From: Rebecca billardiae RCC1528
Taxonomy: Eukaryota; Haptophyta
NCBI GenBank assembly: GCA_965240325.2
Contig: OZ251228.1
Location: 2,728,001 to 2,792,000 of the forward strand
Direction of reading: 5' to 3'
DNA length: 64,000 nt
Part shown: piece after piece, positions 31,378 through 43,012 of the stretch
Position numbering within the stretch: the stretch's first letter is position 1
Layout of the letters: the number at the start of each line of letters is the position of its first letter
Translations under genes and position numbers: made by a program
Notes under the pieces: generated by a model
What the model was told of the DNA's origin: nothing
Database searches by the model: none
What the model saw: the letters and a program-made list of their open reading frames with translations, nothing else

Positions 31378-32676
31378 ATGGCCCGCGGTGCAGGGCGGAG
31401 CGCGCAGCGTGGAGCCCGCACCAGCGGGCCCGAACCACGTTTCAAAAAGATCTTTGATCATATCAAGAAAAAAGGGACGGGGGGCGGCGGAAAAAAAGGG
31501 ACGGGGGGCGATTTTTAGGGCTGGCGGAGACCGAGTTTCGAGTTTTTGAGATCGCATTGAGAGGTCTATCAGGCCCAAAAAAACCGCGCCCAGCTGATTC
31601 CCTTAAGTAAAGTGCGATCTGGACGTCAGCTGGACGTGACATTAGTGTAACGGTTCGTTACGAGCGAATCGTACTCGTCTTCCCGGATCGCGTGACGTCC
31701 GGACTGGGCCACATCCGGATCGTCGGAGGTGACGTGCCCCGCGGCACGATGGGCGATGGCGGATATGCGGGACGGCGCCTGCACGTGCCTCCGGACCCGC
31801 CTCCCGCTTGCTGCTCACGCAGTCAGCTGCGACCGTGGCGCATGATCGCAGAAGCAGTGCCGGCAGTACGGCCTGCATCAGCTAGTGCCGCGCCGTCGTG
31901 GCGCGCGCGGTACGGTTGCGCGTTTGCAGCGCTCGCCGCTCGGCGACGGCACGCGCGTGCGGCTCAGGTGTGTCAAATGCGGTCTCGTCGGCGCGCTTTC
32001 GCCTGCCACCTCGTGCACCCGTGCCGCCAGTTTCATCGTCTTCATGAGGACTGCTGCTGCTGTCGCCATCCGCTCTCCATCACCCCGAGTCGCCGGTCGC
32101 GCGGCGCGCGCGGTAGGCACTAGGCAGGGCGTACGGTCACTCACCCGTGCAACGGGTCAAGTGGCCAGAGTACGTCTGGTCGTTGGCTGGCACGGGCCGC
32201 AGCGCTAAAGCACCCTGCTGTCACACCCGACTCCTTCAGTACTCCGAGCTCCGCGGCACGACTCACTCGGCACGCTCGCGGACGGGTCGGATCCGAGCTG
32301 ATCAGCCAGAGTTGGACACAGTTTGGCAGCTACTAGTAGTAATTCCGATGCCGATGGCACGATCGCGGACGGGTCGGATCCGAGCTGATCAGCCAGTTGG
32401 ACATTTGGCAGCTAGTTGTCAGACGGACGTCCGATTTGACGACCGGTGCCGGGTGCGGTCTCAGGTCCGCTGCTGTGATTGTGTGAAGTGTGAATGAGTC
32501 TCGCGGTCGCGCAGGCAGGGCCGCAGGGCGACGGTCGGACTAATATAGCTTCAGTCATCTCAGAACCGACTTCAACTGGCGAACTGCCACTACGGCGGAG
32601 AGCCGCGATTGCACGGCCACCGCGGGCCCCCAACTGCGTTGATTCTATGCAGAAAAGGACCGCGGAACGCGGTCAT
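31378..32676 (+). mobile_element. interspersed element, copy 2 of 5 (subfamily I)
   Basis: Same 5' ~170 bp and 3' end as the copy at 893. The interior matches copy 4 (inverted, 55563-57162), for example CTGCATCAGCTAGTGCCGCG. An internal tandem duplication of AAAAAAGGGACGGGGGGCG sits near 31470-31515. It ends 1 bp before the segmental duplication starts and lies about 285 bp after the WD40 gene. Confidence 0.65.
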
Positions 32677-33523
32677 ATATATATGCTATAGTCAGTCCGT
32701 ACTACGCCGTACGGTAGTGTCTGTGACTACCGGCTGGAATAATCGGGACCGCCCGGCGGCCGGGCCTCTTGACTAGGTTGAGTAGGTAGTAGGTAGGCGA
32801 GCGCTTCAGAAAGCCGTACATAGTTTCTAGTTTATTTGTTTTAACGTCCTGCGTAAGGCTCACGGTGGCAGGTTGCCGCGCCATCCTTCATCGCACGCTC
32901 TCCGAAGAGAGACCTGGAAACTGGTTTTGAACCCATGACCTCAGACGCAAGAGCACGCCAGTACTCCCATCGGCCACAGACCGGCGTTACTACTAGCGCC
33001 ATCACCGCCAACTGCGCCCCATCGGGTGATCGCCTGATCGTGACTCAGTCACAGTGATCGCGGCCGAATTGAGCCCGCCATTTTTGTGAGAGATATATTT
33101 GGCGGATGACCGGACAGGAAGTGGTTGCAGCGAGCGGCGCGCTCTGCGTGTGGCCAGGGCTGGCTTGGGTGTACAGCTCAACCGACTAGCGGTTGGCTCT
33201 GAACAGGTCCATAGTCCATACTCCATGGAGCCCCCGTGAGTGGCATGCATGCTGAAATTCGTATCTGGCGCACGGTTGCATTTGACGGCGGGCGGGTTGG
33301 TGTGCGCACTGGTGGGCCTCCAGCGTTCGCTGCGGGTACTGTAGTGGCGCTGAGTGTAGCCCATGCCTGCACGGCCAGAGCCGAACGACTGGCTGTGCAG
33401 CAGCTGTGCAAGAGAGGTGTGCAACTGCCTGGGCTGGACCGATCGGGCCGTATATGCTCCTGGTGTAGCGCTACGCGCGGGCTCGCCCAGGGCTGTCGAG
33501 CGCATGTCGCATAGTCACCCACC

Positions 33524-34018
33524 ATGCCACGTTATAATATCTGGGCGGCCTTGAGCGGGCTTGCTGGCTACAGACATGCGCAGAAGCCACACGGCTGCTT
33601 CACGGCCCTCACGACCAGCCTTGTGCCGACTGTCCGCATGACCCAGAGGGGTGCTCAACGCGGGCTGCCCGGTTATGCGCGCCCGGCTAGGCGCGCATGC
33701 GATAGCACTGCATGCCCCCGCAGCGGCTCGAGCCCCGAGTCGAGCCCGTCGCGCGCTGCGCGCGCGCGCTTGCACGCGAGCGCCTGCGCTGCTTTTGTGG
33801 CGGTGCCGCGCGTGTGCATGCTGCTTCAAGGCGCGGAGGAGGCGAGGACGAGGAAGGCGCGCGGCGCAGCGAGGGACGCCGGGCGGCTCTGCGACGGCTC
33901 AAGCCCCGCGCCGCCTCCGAGGCCCGACCCGACTGCCGCAGGAGCGCACGGGGCGAGCGGCTCCGCCGCCGTGCACGGCGGCGTGCGGGCGAGTGCCACC
34001 TGCTGGCGAGCGGCGACC
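33524..34018 (+). pseudogene. detached N-terminal part of the EsV-1-7 locus (copy 1)
   Basis: Matches codons ~1-165 of the ORF at 44268 (MPRYNIWAALSGLAGYRHAQ). It lacks one T (CTGCTGGCG here, CTGCTTGGCG there), so the frame is lost just before the 2.36-kb insertion at 34019. Whether this segment is truly coding in the intact copy is uncertain; it is Arg/Ala-rich and could instead be leader or intron. Confidence 0.5.
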
Positions 34019-36382
34019 GGCAGCGCTAAATCCCGGGCTGAGATAAGCTCCGCGCGAGCTTATCTCAGCCCGGGCTGAGATAAGCGCTTATCTCAGCCCA
34101 GCGGCTCGCGACTCGGGCACTCGGCCACCGTGAACTCGGAGCGCACGTCGCGCGGTGCGGCCCGCCCGCTCCATGGCTGCACGCGCTGCTGTGTCTTCGG
34201 TGGCCACAGGGTGAAGTGCGCTGAGTCTAGTGGCGGGCGCCCAGCTCCACCCACCCCCTTCTCCCTGGCCCGCCCCGCCTGCCCTCGCCCGCATCGGATG
34301 CCTTCCTCGCGCATGCAACTCCACGGCGGCAACTCGGCTTGTGGACTTGCTGCCCGCTTGAGAAGCATGCAGCCAACACCATGGACGCACCATCGACGTT
34401 CGCCAGTTGACCATGTCCGCGCGTAGTCGCACGCGGGTGAACACGGCCCGTGCGCTACAGTCGGTTGTGTGCTGTTGCCATTGCACGTTGTTCAAAATGT
34501 GCTGAACGTTGCCACCGCGGCCGCCGCGCGCGGGCCTACCGGTGCCAGCGGCACAGGCATGGGCACCGGCGCAGCTCCATGGACGATCATGGCGCTGCGG
34601 CTAGTGGGCGCGCCGACGCCGGCACGCCCGCAGCTGTCGGCGCGCACGGCGAGCACGCCAAGCTCGCAGCGCGTGCCGCGGCTCGGGGGCTGGTGCGCAC
34701 GGACAGCAAGCTAAGGTTGCGGTGTGCGCCGCGGTCCGCACGCACGCAGCGGCCGCCGCATGCGCCACGCGCGCGGTGGCCGCCGCGCGCGCCGCGGTTG
34801 CCGCGCGCGCCGTGGCTGCCGCGCGCGCCGCGGCGGACCAGCGCGCCGCGGACGTCGCGCGCGCGACGACCGAAGGCTAGTCTGTGGCGGATAGCGAGCG
34901 CGCCGCCGCGGCCAGTGAGCGCGCAGCGGCCGGCGAGCACGCTCAGCCTCATCGCGCAACTGTCACGTGTTGGCGCCAGGCTTGATGGGCACCTGCGGCG
35001 TTAGACAAATGGGCATCTGTGGCCCGCACGGTGCGCGCTCGCCGGTTGCGGTGGTGCGCTCGCCAATACCTACGCATGCTGGCGCGGCCTGCTCACCGGT
35101 CGCGGTGGCGCAAGCCCCGGCTGCACCATCCATCCGCGCCGGTTGCGGCGCGCTCACTAGCCACAGCGGCACGCTCGCTATCCGCCACAGACTCGCCTTC
35201 GGTCGCCGTGCGCGGGGCGGTCGCGGCGCGTTGGTCGGCCTCGGCGCGCTCGCCGGCCGCGGCGCGCGCGGCAGCCGCGGCGCGCGCAGCAGCCACGGCG
35301 CGCTCGCCGGCCGGGCGCGACGGCCGAGTTACGCTGTCTGCCGCCGTGGCGCGCTTACCGGCCGCAGCGCGCGTGGCAGCCGCGGCGCAATCGCCAGCCG
35401 CGCGGCGCGCGGCAGCCGCGGCGCCCTCACCGGCTGGGCGCGCGCAGCAGCCGCGGCGCACTCGCCGGCCGCGGCGCGCTCGCCGGCCGGCCGGGCGCGC
35501 TCAGCAGCCGCGGCGCGCTCGCCGGCCGCGGCGCGCTCGCCGGCTGCGGCGCGCAAGACGGCTGCGGCGCGCGCGGCGGCCGTTGTGTGCACGCGGACCA
35601 CGGTGCGCGCGGCGACCTTGGCGTGCTCGCCAAGCGCGCCGAAAGCTGCGAGCGCGACGGCGCCGGTGAGCCCACCAGCTGCGGCGCCACGACCGTCGAC
35701 AGTGTATTACTCTGCCTAAGCGCCTGCCACACTTGAGACGCAGCGAGCCGCACACCACAGCTGTCAGCCGATGGTCCAAGCTCGGTCGTGAACCGGCAGC
35801 CGCCGCGCAGAGTAGTGCGCCGCGCGAAGGGACCGTTTCGATCTGACGGGATCGCGATGATTGGCTGATCCAGCGTCGAGCGTGACCGGCAAGTATGCCA
35901 AGCTGGGCAAGCACATGCCGCAACGCGCGAACAGTACAAGGGCAACTCGGTACAAGGGCAACGGCACACGGCAGACAGGTGCACGTGGGCCGTGGCCACA
36001 TGCGTGCGATTACACATGACACACATGTACAGTACACGACGTACAAGTACCCGCGACCGTCGATGGTGGAATCGATGGTGGAACAATGGCGTTGGCTGAG
36101 GCCGTTGCATGCGCGAGGAAGGCATCCGATGCAGGCGAGGGCAGGCGGGGCGGGCCAGGGAGAAGGGGGTGGGTGCAGCTGGGCCCGCCACTAGACTCAG
36201 CACACTTCACCCTGTGGCCACCGAAGACACAGCAGCGCGTGCAGCCATGGAGCGGGCGGGCCGCACCGCGCGACGTGCGCTCCGAGTCCACGGTGGCCGA
36301 GTGCCCGAGTGCCCGAGTCGCCAGCCGTTGGGTTGAGATAAAGCGCTTATCTCAGCCCAGGCTAATTTAAGCGTTTAATGAT
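34019..36382. mobile_element. 2.36-kb TIR element inserted in the EsV-1-7 locus
   Basis: The uninterrupted site is GCGACCAACACC at 44758-44770. Here the same flanks are separated by 2.36 kb. Imperfect inverted ends of about 285 bp lie at 34034-34319 and 36104-36360. They include GGGCTGAGATAAGC palindromes; 34072-34099 is a perfect 28-bp palindrome and 34035-34071 is a second hairpin. The interior 34700-35690 is a GC-rich array of CGCGCTCGCCGGCCGCGG-like units, which produce poly-Ala/Arg ORFs. No transposase is recognised and no clear target duplication is visible. Confidence 0.75.
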
Positions 36383-36424
36383 CAACACCTTTGGTTGGGT
36401 TGACGGCGACGAAGAACGAAGAAC

Positions 36425-37756
36425 TTGGCGGCGGCGGCGGTGGCACGCACGCCAACCAACCGGTGCGCTGCGCACAAGCTGGCCGGCATGGTCGACATCG
36501 TGAGCCCAAAGTGTGATCACACTGACTGCTCCAAGGTGCCTCACTTCGGCATGCCGGGCGACGCGCGCGCCAGCCGGTGCGCTGCGCACAAGCTGGCCGG
36601 CATGGTCGACGTGAGGCACCCCAAGTGTGATCACGCTGGCTGCACCACGCGGCCTTCATTCGGCATGGCGGGCGACGCGCGCGCCAGCCGGTGCGCTGCG
36701 CACAAGCTGGCCGGCATGGTCGACGTGATGCACGTCAAGTGTGATCACACTGACTGCTCCAAGGTGCCTTCATTCGGCATGCCAGGCGACGCGCGCGCCA
36801 GCCGGTGCGCTACGCACAAGCTGGCCGGCATGGTCGACGTGGTGAGCCGCAAGTGTGATCACGCGGGCTGCACCAAGGGCCCTTCGTTCGGCATGGCGGG
36901 TGACGCGCGCGCCAGCCGGTGCGCTGCGCACAAGCTGGCCGGCATGGTCGACGTGATGCACGTCAAGTGTGATCACGCGGGCTGCACCACACAGCCTGCG
37001 TTCGGCATGCCGGGCGACGCGCGCGCCAGCCGGTGCGCTCCGCACAAGCTGGCCGGCATGGTCGACGTGAGGAGCCCCAAGTGTGATCACACCGGCTGCA
37101 CCACGCGGCCTTCATTCGGCATGCCGGGCGACGCGCGTGCCAGCCGGTGCGCTACGCACAAGCTGGCTGGCATGGTCGACGTAGTGAACCGCAAGTGTGA
37201 TCACGCTGGCTGCACCACACAGCCTGCGTTCGGCATGCCGGGCGACGCGCGCGCCAGCCGGTGCGCTCCGCACAAGCTGGCCGGCATGGTCAACTTGAAG
37301 AAGCGCAAGTGTGATCACGCTGGCTGCACCACGCAGCCTGCGTTCGGCATGCCGGGCGACGCGCGCGCCAGCCGGTGCGCTGCGCACAAGCTGGCCGGCA
37401 TGGTCGACGTGAGGAGCCCCAAGTGTGATCACACGGGCTGCACCAAGCAGCCTAACTTCGGCATGCCGGGCGACGCGCGCGCCAGCCGGTGCGCTGCGCA
37501 CAAGCTGGCCGGCATGAAGCGCCTTGGGAGTGGTGCGCATAAGCGCGGGCTGGAGCAAGACATGACGAGCAACAAAGAATCGAGCGCCGCTAAGCGACAG
37601 CGGAAGCGCACCAGGAGCACAGTCACTGCTCCGGACGTCGTGGCAGCGCGGCAGCCACGGGTGCAGCAGCTGCCGTTTCTGGTCACAGCCAGCGTCGTAT
37701 CGACGCCGTCACGTGTACGACCTGTGGTGATGGCCAGGCGGGTGCGCATGTCCTGA
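36425..37756 (+). CDS. EsV-1-7 repeat domain, nine repeats, start codon missing (copy 1)
   Basis: Nine C-X4-C-X16-C-X2-H-X12 units are followed by the tail MKRLGSGAHKRGLEQDM and an NLS-like AAKRQRKRTR. The tail is the same as in the locus at 44268 and related to, but distinct from, those of the loci at 8658 and 22685. An in-frame TGA lies just upstream (in GGGTTGACGG, where copy 2 has GGGCCGACGG), and no ATG precedes the first unit. The first in-frame ATG (about 36488) is inside the first linker. The natural 5' part is 2.4 kb away beyond the insertion at 34019. It is probably a broken gene unless transcription now starts inside the element. The array has nine units against eight in copy 2, with a different order of variants. 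Confidence 0.6.
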   Translation: MAAAAVARTPTNRCAAHKLAGMVDIVSPKCDHTDCSKVPHFGMPGDARASRCAAHKLAGMVDVRHPKCDHAGCTTRPSFGMAGDARASRCAAHKLAGMVDVMHVKCDHTDCSKVPSFGMPGDARASRCATHKLAGMVDVVSRKCDHAGCTKGPSFGMAGDARASRCAAHKLAGMVDVMHVKCDHAGCTTQPAFGMPGDARASRCAPHKLAGMVDVRSPKCDHTGCTTRPSFGMPGDARASRCATHKLAGMVDVVNRKCDHAGCTTQPAFGMPGDARASRCAPHKLAGMVNLKKRKCDHAGCTTQPAFGMPGDARASRCAAHKLAGMVDVRSPKCDHTGCTKQPNFGMPGDARASRCAAHKLAGMKRLGSGAHKRGLEQDMTSNKESSAAKRQRKRTRSTVTAPDVVAARQPRVQQLPFLVTASVVSTPSRVRPVVMARRVRMS

Positions 37757-38412
37757 CAAGTGACAGTGACAGTAACAATGACAATGATGTGAGCGCACGA
37801 TGCTGCTGAGGCCGCTGAGCGGCTGAGTCGGCTGGCCGCACTTTCAGATGCTGTGACCTGACATGCTGCATGAGTAGTGACGAACTATACGTCTACTTTG
37901 GGAATTAATGCGCGGGGGGCCCGGCGGCAGGGATTGGCGGGGATCTCGGCACCACTCTGACAGGCCACTGCACCAGGCCCCGCGGCCGCGCGGATCACGA
38001 ACGATGCGGCATGCGCACCCTCGCCCCATTGGGAGAGGGGAGGTAGCAGGTAGTCCTGACGGTCTCAACCCGGTACAGGCTTGCCAGCTGAGTCCGCTTC
38101 GCGTGCCTAGTATGCCGGCTAGTGACGCTGTCTACCGTCGTAGTGAAAGTGATCCGGTCCCGGCGTCACTTTGAGCTACGCAGTCCGCTGTCGACTGGCA
38201 AGCAGGTCTGCAGGAGACTTAATTTTTAAAAATCCGCGCTACCATCGGCGACGGCTTCATGGGCGGTGACGGTTGGCGGGCGTCGATCTCGCCTGCCTGA
38301 GCTGTGTCAAGGGCCGTGCGTAACGCTCCGTTATCCGAAGCTGATGAGCTCCGACTGAGTGACGCCCGTCGTCGGCCGTAGTCTGGTTCCCTAGTTACTT
38401 CCCTTGGTCTGA
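37757..38412. other. 3' flank of the EsV-1-7 locus, no gene seen
   Basis: Collinear with 46032-46680 except for small indels; no supportable ORF. It ends in TCTGA, the target site of the next element. Confidence 0.6.
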
Positions 38413-40882
38413 GAGCAGCCCACAGCGGAATAAGGGGTTGGCCACTGCGGCGCGCCCTTCCCGCGGGAGGGTTGGCCACTGGCGCCGCAGTGGCCAACCC
38501 CCCCCCCGGTGGCCAACCCCCCTTCGCCGCCGACGGAGCGCTCCGGGGGCGGCGCGGGCGGTTCGGGTGGGCCCACCCGACCACAATGACCCGCGCCGGC
38601 CACCGCAACACCGCCTCGCGACCCACTTCGCGCCCCGCGGGCACCTCGCAGAAGCGCGCGGCCCCACTGTGCTGGCGGCGCGTGCCCAGCGCGCGCTGCC
38701 GAGCGAGTGTGCGCGGATGGCGCGGGTTCTCCGCGGCGCGGAATGTCGGGGATGATGCAGTCGGTCGTGTCGCTGTGCAGCGCCAGGTCGCCGGCAGGTT
38801 CGCGCGCTGTCACGACGCTGCCCACCACCGAGCGCGGATCCTGCGCTGGGACGGCCAGCTGGGTGCCTTGGCGAGTGCGGCGGATGGCGAGAGGGATACG
38901 GGCGCGCTCGACCGTCGCGAGCGTGGAGAGGAAGCATGTACCTGCGCGCAAGCCGCGCCAGCTTGAGCTACCGATCGTTCGCATGCCATGCACCTCGCAC
39001 GCGTCTTTTCTTCTTGCCCTTGCGAATGGCGCCGAGCCCTTGACAGGACTACTCGTTCGAGTAACTACTCAGGCATGGCATGACAACAGCCACGTGCGCA
39101 GGCGTTGCATACAGATGTACACAAGTTGATGCGCCCACACACAACCCGAAGACTCCGATTCATCGCTTCAAGGCGCTTACGGTCGGTTGGTTCATCTCCA
39201 TCGCATGCATGGCTCGTGCAGGCTGATTCGCACTCATCAACAGCCGTCTAAAGCTGCATCAAAACGCACGATCGGTGGCTCAAGGCGGCGCGGCTTGCGA
39301 CATAGATATGCTTCCTCGCTCATTCTCAGCTCGTGTCCCGAGATGATCGCATCGCGCGCCAGGCGGGCGCACACGGCTGAGGCCGGCGCGGACTGCTCAT
39401 TCTGAGGCGACGCTTGCATGCGCGCTGATCATAGGCGCGGCCAAGTCGACGAGGAGCAAGCCGCGGGGAGCAGAGAGCAGTATGACGAGCGCGCTTATGC
39501 CACGCAAGCAACGCGCCGCCTTCGCACGGCAACTCGACGGCCGCAGCGCCTCACGCCTCGCGCGCGCTTAACGTGCGTAATATCAGGACGATTGGAAACA
39601 AAAAGAATAAAACTGACGAAAAGTCGAAAATAAGTCGCCGATTTGTCAGGCGGTGTCACACACTCACACAGACATGCAGCTAGATGAGCAGAGCGGCAAG
39701 CGCGCACGCGGCCGCGCAGGGCACACGGGGACGACTACATCACCGTCGGACCACTCGCCAGGCCCAGCCGCTGAGACGGCCGCCTGATGACATCTAGCCC
39801 TGCACTCTCGCCCCTGACTAGGGGCGGAGTCCGGCGCAGCACGGGCCCATGCGAGCTGCCGCACGGCGCAGGTGGATCCCGCCGCAGCAGTTCGATCGCG
39901 GTGCCGGTGCTGGCGGAGCTCTGCCCACCAACGCCGACTTAATATTGTCGATGACGATCGAGCACTGCCGACGACAAATAAAGAGACCTGCGCCGTCGTA
40001 TACCTGTGTCGTTATACATCATAGAATCGGTCTGTTACCACACAGTTGGGCGGTCGCGGCAGCATACTCAGTACTGCTGCTACATGTGCCGCAGTCAGCA
40101 AGCCGTAGCTGCTAGTACTGGTGAGTGCTGGCAACGGTACCCCGAGCGCGACTCAGCAGGCACCCCTCATACCGTTCCAGACCGGCCTGCCCGCAGAGTC
40201 TGCGACACCTGAGCACCGACCGACGTCAACCGTGCGCACGGCAAGCTGAGCTCAGACTGAGTGCCCGGGTCGGCTTGTCGCCGTGTGCTCGTGTGGCCAG
40301 TAGCGCGTCAAGTGTGCCCAGCTGGACGAATACCAGGGTGAGCTTGCGCGCAGGTACATGCTTCCTCTCCACGCTCGCGACGGTCGAGCGCGCCCGTATC
40401 CCTCTCGCCATCCGCCGCACTCGCCAAGGCACCCAGCTGGCCGTCCCAGCGCAGGATCCGCGCTCGGTGGTGGGCAGCGTCGTGACAGCGCGCGAACCTG
40501 CCGGCGACCTGGCGCTGCACAGCGACACGACCGACTGCATCATCCCCGACATTCCGCGCCGCGGAGAACCCGCGCCATCCGCGCACACTCGCTCGGCAGC
40601 GCGCGCTGGGCACGCGCCGCCAGCACAGTGGGGCCGCGCGCTTCTGCGAGGTGCCCGCGGGGCGCGAAGTGGGTCGCGAGGCGGTGTTGCGGTGGCCGGC
40701 GCGGGTCATTGTGGTCGGGTGGGCCCACCCGAACCGCCCGCGCCGCCCCCGGAGCGCTCCGTCGGCGGCGAAGGGGGGTTGGCCACCGGGGGGGGGGTTG
40801 GCCACTGCGGCGCCAGTGGCCAACCCTCCCGCGGGAAGGGCGCGCCGCAGTGGCCAACCCCTTATTCCGCTGTGGGCTGCTC
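38413..40882. mobile_element. 2.47-kb element with 541-bp terminal inverted repeats and 5-bp target duplication
   Basis: The left arm 38413-38953 is inverted at 40342-40882; the coordinate sum is constant, so there are no indels. The ends are GAGCAGCCCACAGCGG. TCTGA flanks it on both sides (38408-38412 and 40883-40887). The empty site, with a single TCTGA, is at 46676-46680. The arms carry nested GGTTGGCCACTG palindromes and a shared open frame (LATVERARIPLAIRRTRQGT) that is not recognised. The 1.39-kb interior is less GC-rich and has only short ORFs, so no transposase is identified. Confidence 0.88.
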
Positions 40883-41024
40883 TCTGATGATGAGTCGGAT
40901 CCCGGGTAGATCCCGTGCACTTGATTACTGAGGCTTTTCGTCAGCAGGAGAAAAGCGCCGCGCTTCTTTCTTCTGCGCTTGCACCGCGAACGATTCTGGT
41001 CGGGCGGCACTCCGCCGACCGGGA

Positions 41025-41990
41025 CGGCCGCCGACCAGCCCGCGGCCGCCTGCTGCAGCTCGTGGAACACGCAGTCGCGCGCTCGCGCGTTGAGGGCGGA
41101 CCTGCGCGTATGCGCCCGCCGGGCTTGCCGCTTCATCCGCTGGCACCGCAGTGCAGGTCGAGCCGTCCGCCGCCCACCGAGCCGGCGCCACGCCTCGCGC
41201 TCGTGCTCGAGCTGAGGCGGCGCGTGTCGCCGGAGCCGGCGGGTTCGCGCGCGTGCGCGTGGTGGGCAGCCTCGCGCGTGCGCCCGCCGCGCGCCCCGCG
41301 TCGCTCGCTTGGCGCCGCACGCGAGCCGCTCGTCGCGCGACCGAACGAGACGTCAATCAAGGGCGACCCTTGGAATGGCGTGGGCTCTCCGCCTGTCGTC
41401 CTTCGCGGGCCGTCGTCGACGCGAGGCCGCGCGAGGTTGCTCCGATGCTCGTAGTCCAATGCAAGATGATACCCGCGTGCCGCTATCAGCGCGCCCTTTC
41501 GCTCGTGAATTGTCTAGCGAGAATATGACGGTTCGTGTGAATGTGAGTTGTGAACTCGCGACACGACGAATCACGAATGCGCCGATGCGATTCGCGCGAA
41601 TGTGAGTACGCAAAGCGCCGAACGACGAGCGGTTTTCGACCGAACGACGAGCGGTTTTTGTCCTATCGGGCGCCTAGGCGGGTACGCGAATTGCGCATAT
41701 GTGACCCGGTGGGCGACAAACAGACGCAGCCGGGCGTCAAAAAAAGGGGTGCGACGGGCTGGTCCCCAGCGTGAAGTCGTGCCTTTGTTCTCGTGGGTTT
41801 CCAGAAAACAGCGGGGGCCTAGCGGCCTTTTCCCGGTGGGGCTGGTCGAACACAGCGCGTCTAGGACGCGACGGAAAGCTTGCCAGGGCCGGCAGACCCG
41901 ACGACGATGGGACGAGTTGGCCGTTCAGCGCTGACTAACGGTATCATCCGGGCTGCCGCGTCTTCGCGCGTCGCGCGTGCGATTTAGCCG
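41025..41990. other. spacer between the duplicated segments, no gene seen
   Basis: Contains the tandem pair CGAACGACGAGCGGTTTT (about 41620-41660) and Arg/Ala-rich ORFs on both strands without family signal. Confidence 0.4.
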
Positions 41991-42767
41991 TTAGCCAGGC
42001 GTCTGCAAGGCCCACCGAGGCGCCAGCGAGGCGCGCGTCGATGCAGTCGTCGCTGCGCACGGCCGCTCGGGCACGGCGGCACGGCAACGGCACGCACCGA
42101 TCACGCCGTGCGTGCGCGCGTCGGCCATCGACGCGTGGTAGTCGTGCAGCAACTGCAGCTCCGTGGGGTTTTCCGCACGTCGTGCGCGCTGCTGCTGCCG
42201 GACGCCCAGATGGCGCGCGACCGCGTCGGTCGCGGCGGCCTCGCGCGCCGCGCGCGGGGCGGCTCGACGCGCGGCGTGACCCTCGCGGCGCTCCGCGTTG
42301 CGCGCCTCGTCCACGCCGTTCAGCGTGCTCGCCAGCCGCGCGCGCAGCTGCGCGAGGCACGCGTCGAGCGCTGCCGGCGTCTCGCAGTTTGGGTGCGAGG
42401 CCGCGGGCGCGCGCGCGCCGGGGCGCGTGGCCTCGTGCGGGTGCACGGCGAGGCGCGCCAGGTCCACAAACGGCTCGTCGCGCAGTTCCAGCGCGCGCAG
42501 CCCGGCGACGCGCGCGTCCCAGCGCGCGACGTGTTTGGACAGCGCGTTCGACATGCGCGCGCCGCCCGCGTCGCCCTCGCCGCGGTACCGGCGGATGAGA
42601 ATGGCCAGGGCTGCACGCACGTTGGCGAATTGCGCGCACGCCGCCGCGCTCCGCCTCCGCATCTGCACGACACACGCCGCGTAGACCACGAACGAATCCA
42701 GCTCGTGCACGACATCGTCAGCCGACGTGGCGATGTCGGGCCGACGGCGGCCAAAGTCACGACTCAC
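41991..42767 (-). CDS. hypothetical helical protein, possible recombinase-like N-terminal domain
   Basis: The frame begins at a GTG (42767) that is also a good splice donor (GTGAGT), so an upstream exon is possible. The residues look protein-like: VVHELDSFVVYAACVV, FANVRAALAILIRRYR, ALSKHVARWDARVAGLRALE. This helical pattern vaguely resembles the SAM-like core-binding domain of tyrosine recombinases (Crypton/DIRS type). No catalytic R-H-R-Y set is seen. The C-terminal half is Arg/Ala-rich and may be out of frame. I do not recognise it with certainty. Confidence 0.3.
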   Translation of the reverse strand: MSRDFGRRRPDIATSADDVVHELDSFVVYAACVVQMRRRSAAACAQFANVRAALAILIRRYRGEGDAGGARMSNALSKHVARWDARVAGLRALELRDEPFVDLARLAVHPHEATRPGARAPAASHPNCETPAALDACLAQLRARLASTLNGVDEARNAERREGHAARRAAPRAAREAAATDAVARHLGVRQQQRARRAENPTELQLLHDYHASMADARTHGVIGACRCRAAVPERPCAATTASTRASLAPRWALQTPG

Positions 42768-42915
42768 GATGTGCCCGTCCCGACCAGGGACCCGGCGTCG
42801 CGGCAGGCGCTTTCCGTACCGTTACCGTATTGTATAGGCGGTATGAACTGGGTAAGGGGGTACCGCTAAGATCGCCGCCAGATTTGTGGGAATCGCAACG
42901 ACATCTCTATGCGGC

Positions 42916-43012
42916 GCGCGCAAAAATTAACCACATGCGCTTCGATTCCCGAGGCGGGCCCTAATTGGCGCAAAAATTAACCAAGTGCGTTCTCGATTCC
43001 CGAGGCGTGCCT
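42916..43012. repeat. tandem pair of a ~47-bp unit
   Basis: GCGCAAAAATTAACCA followed by GATTCCCGAGGCG occurs twice (near 42917 and 42968). The surrounding 42768-43172 is AT-richer than average and holds no gene. Confidence 0.75.

Larger units (their letters stand above)
32677..41024. repeat. segmental duplication, copy 1 (carries two extra insertions)
   Basis: Collinear with 43173-46825 from the TA tract (ATATATGCTATAGT) to ACCGACCGGGACGG. It contains a SINE-like copy (32861-32988), the broken EsV-1-7 locus, and the duplicated 5' flank of the C11 protease gene (40883-41024). It is longer than copy 2 because of the elements at 34019-36382 and 38413-40882. The distance between copies (about 10.5 kb) suggests a tandem event. 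Confidence 0.85.
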
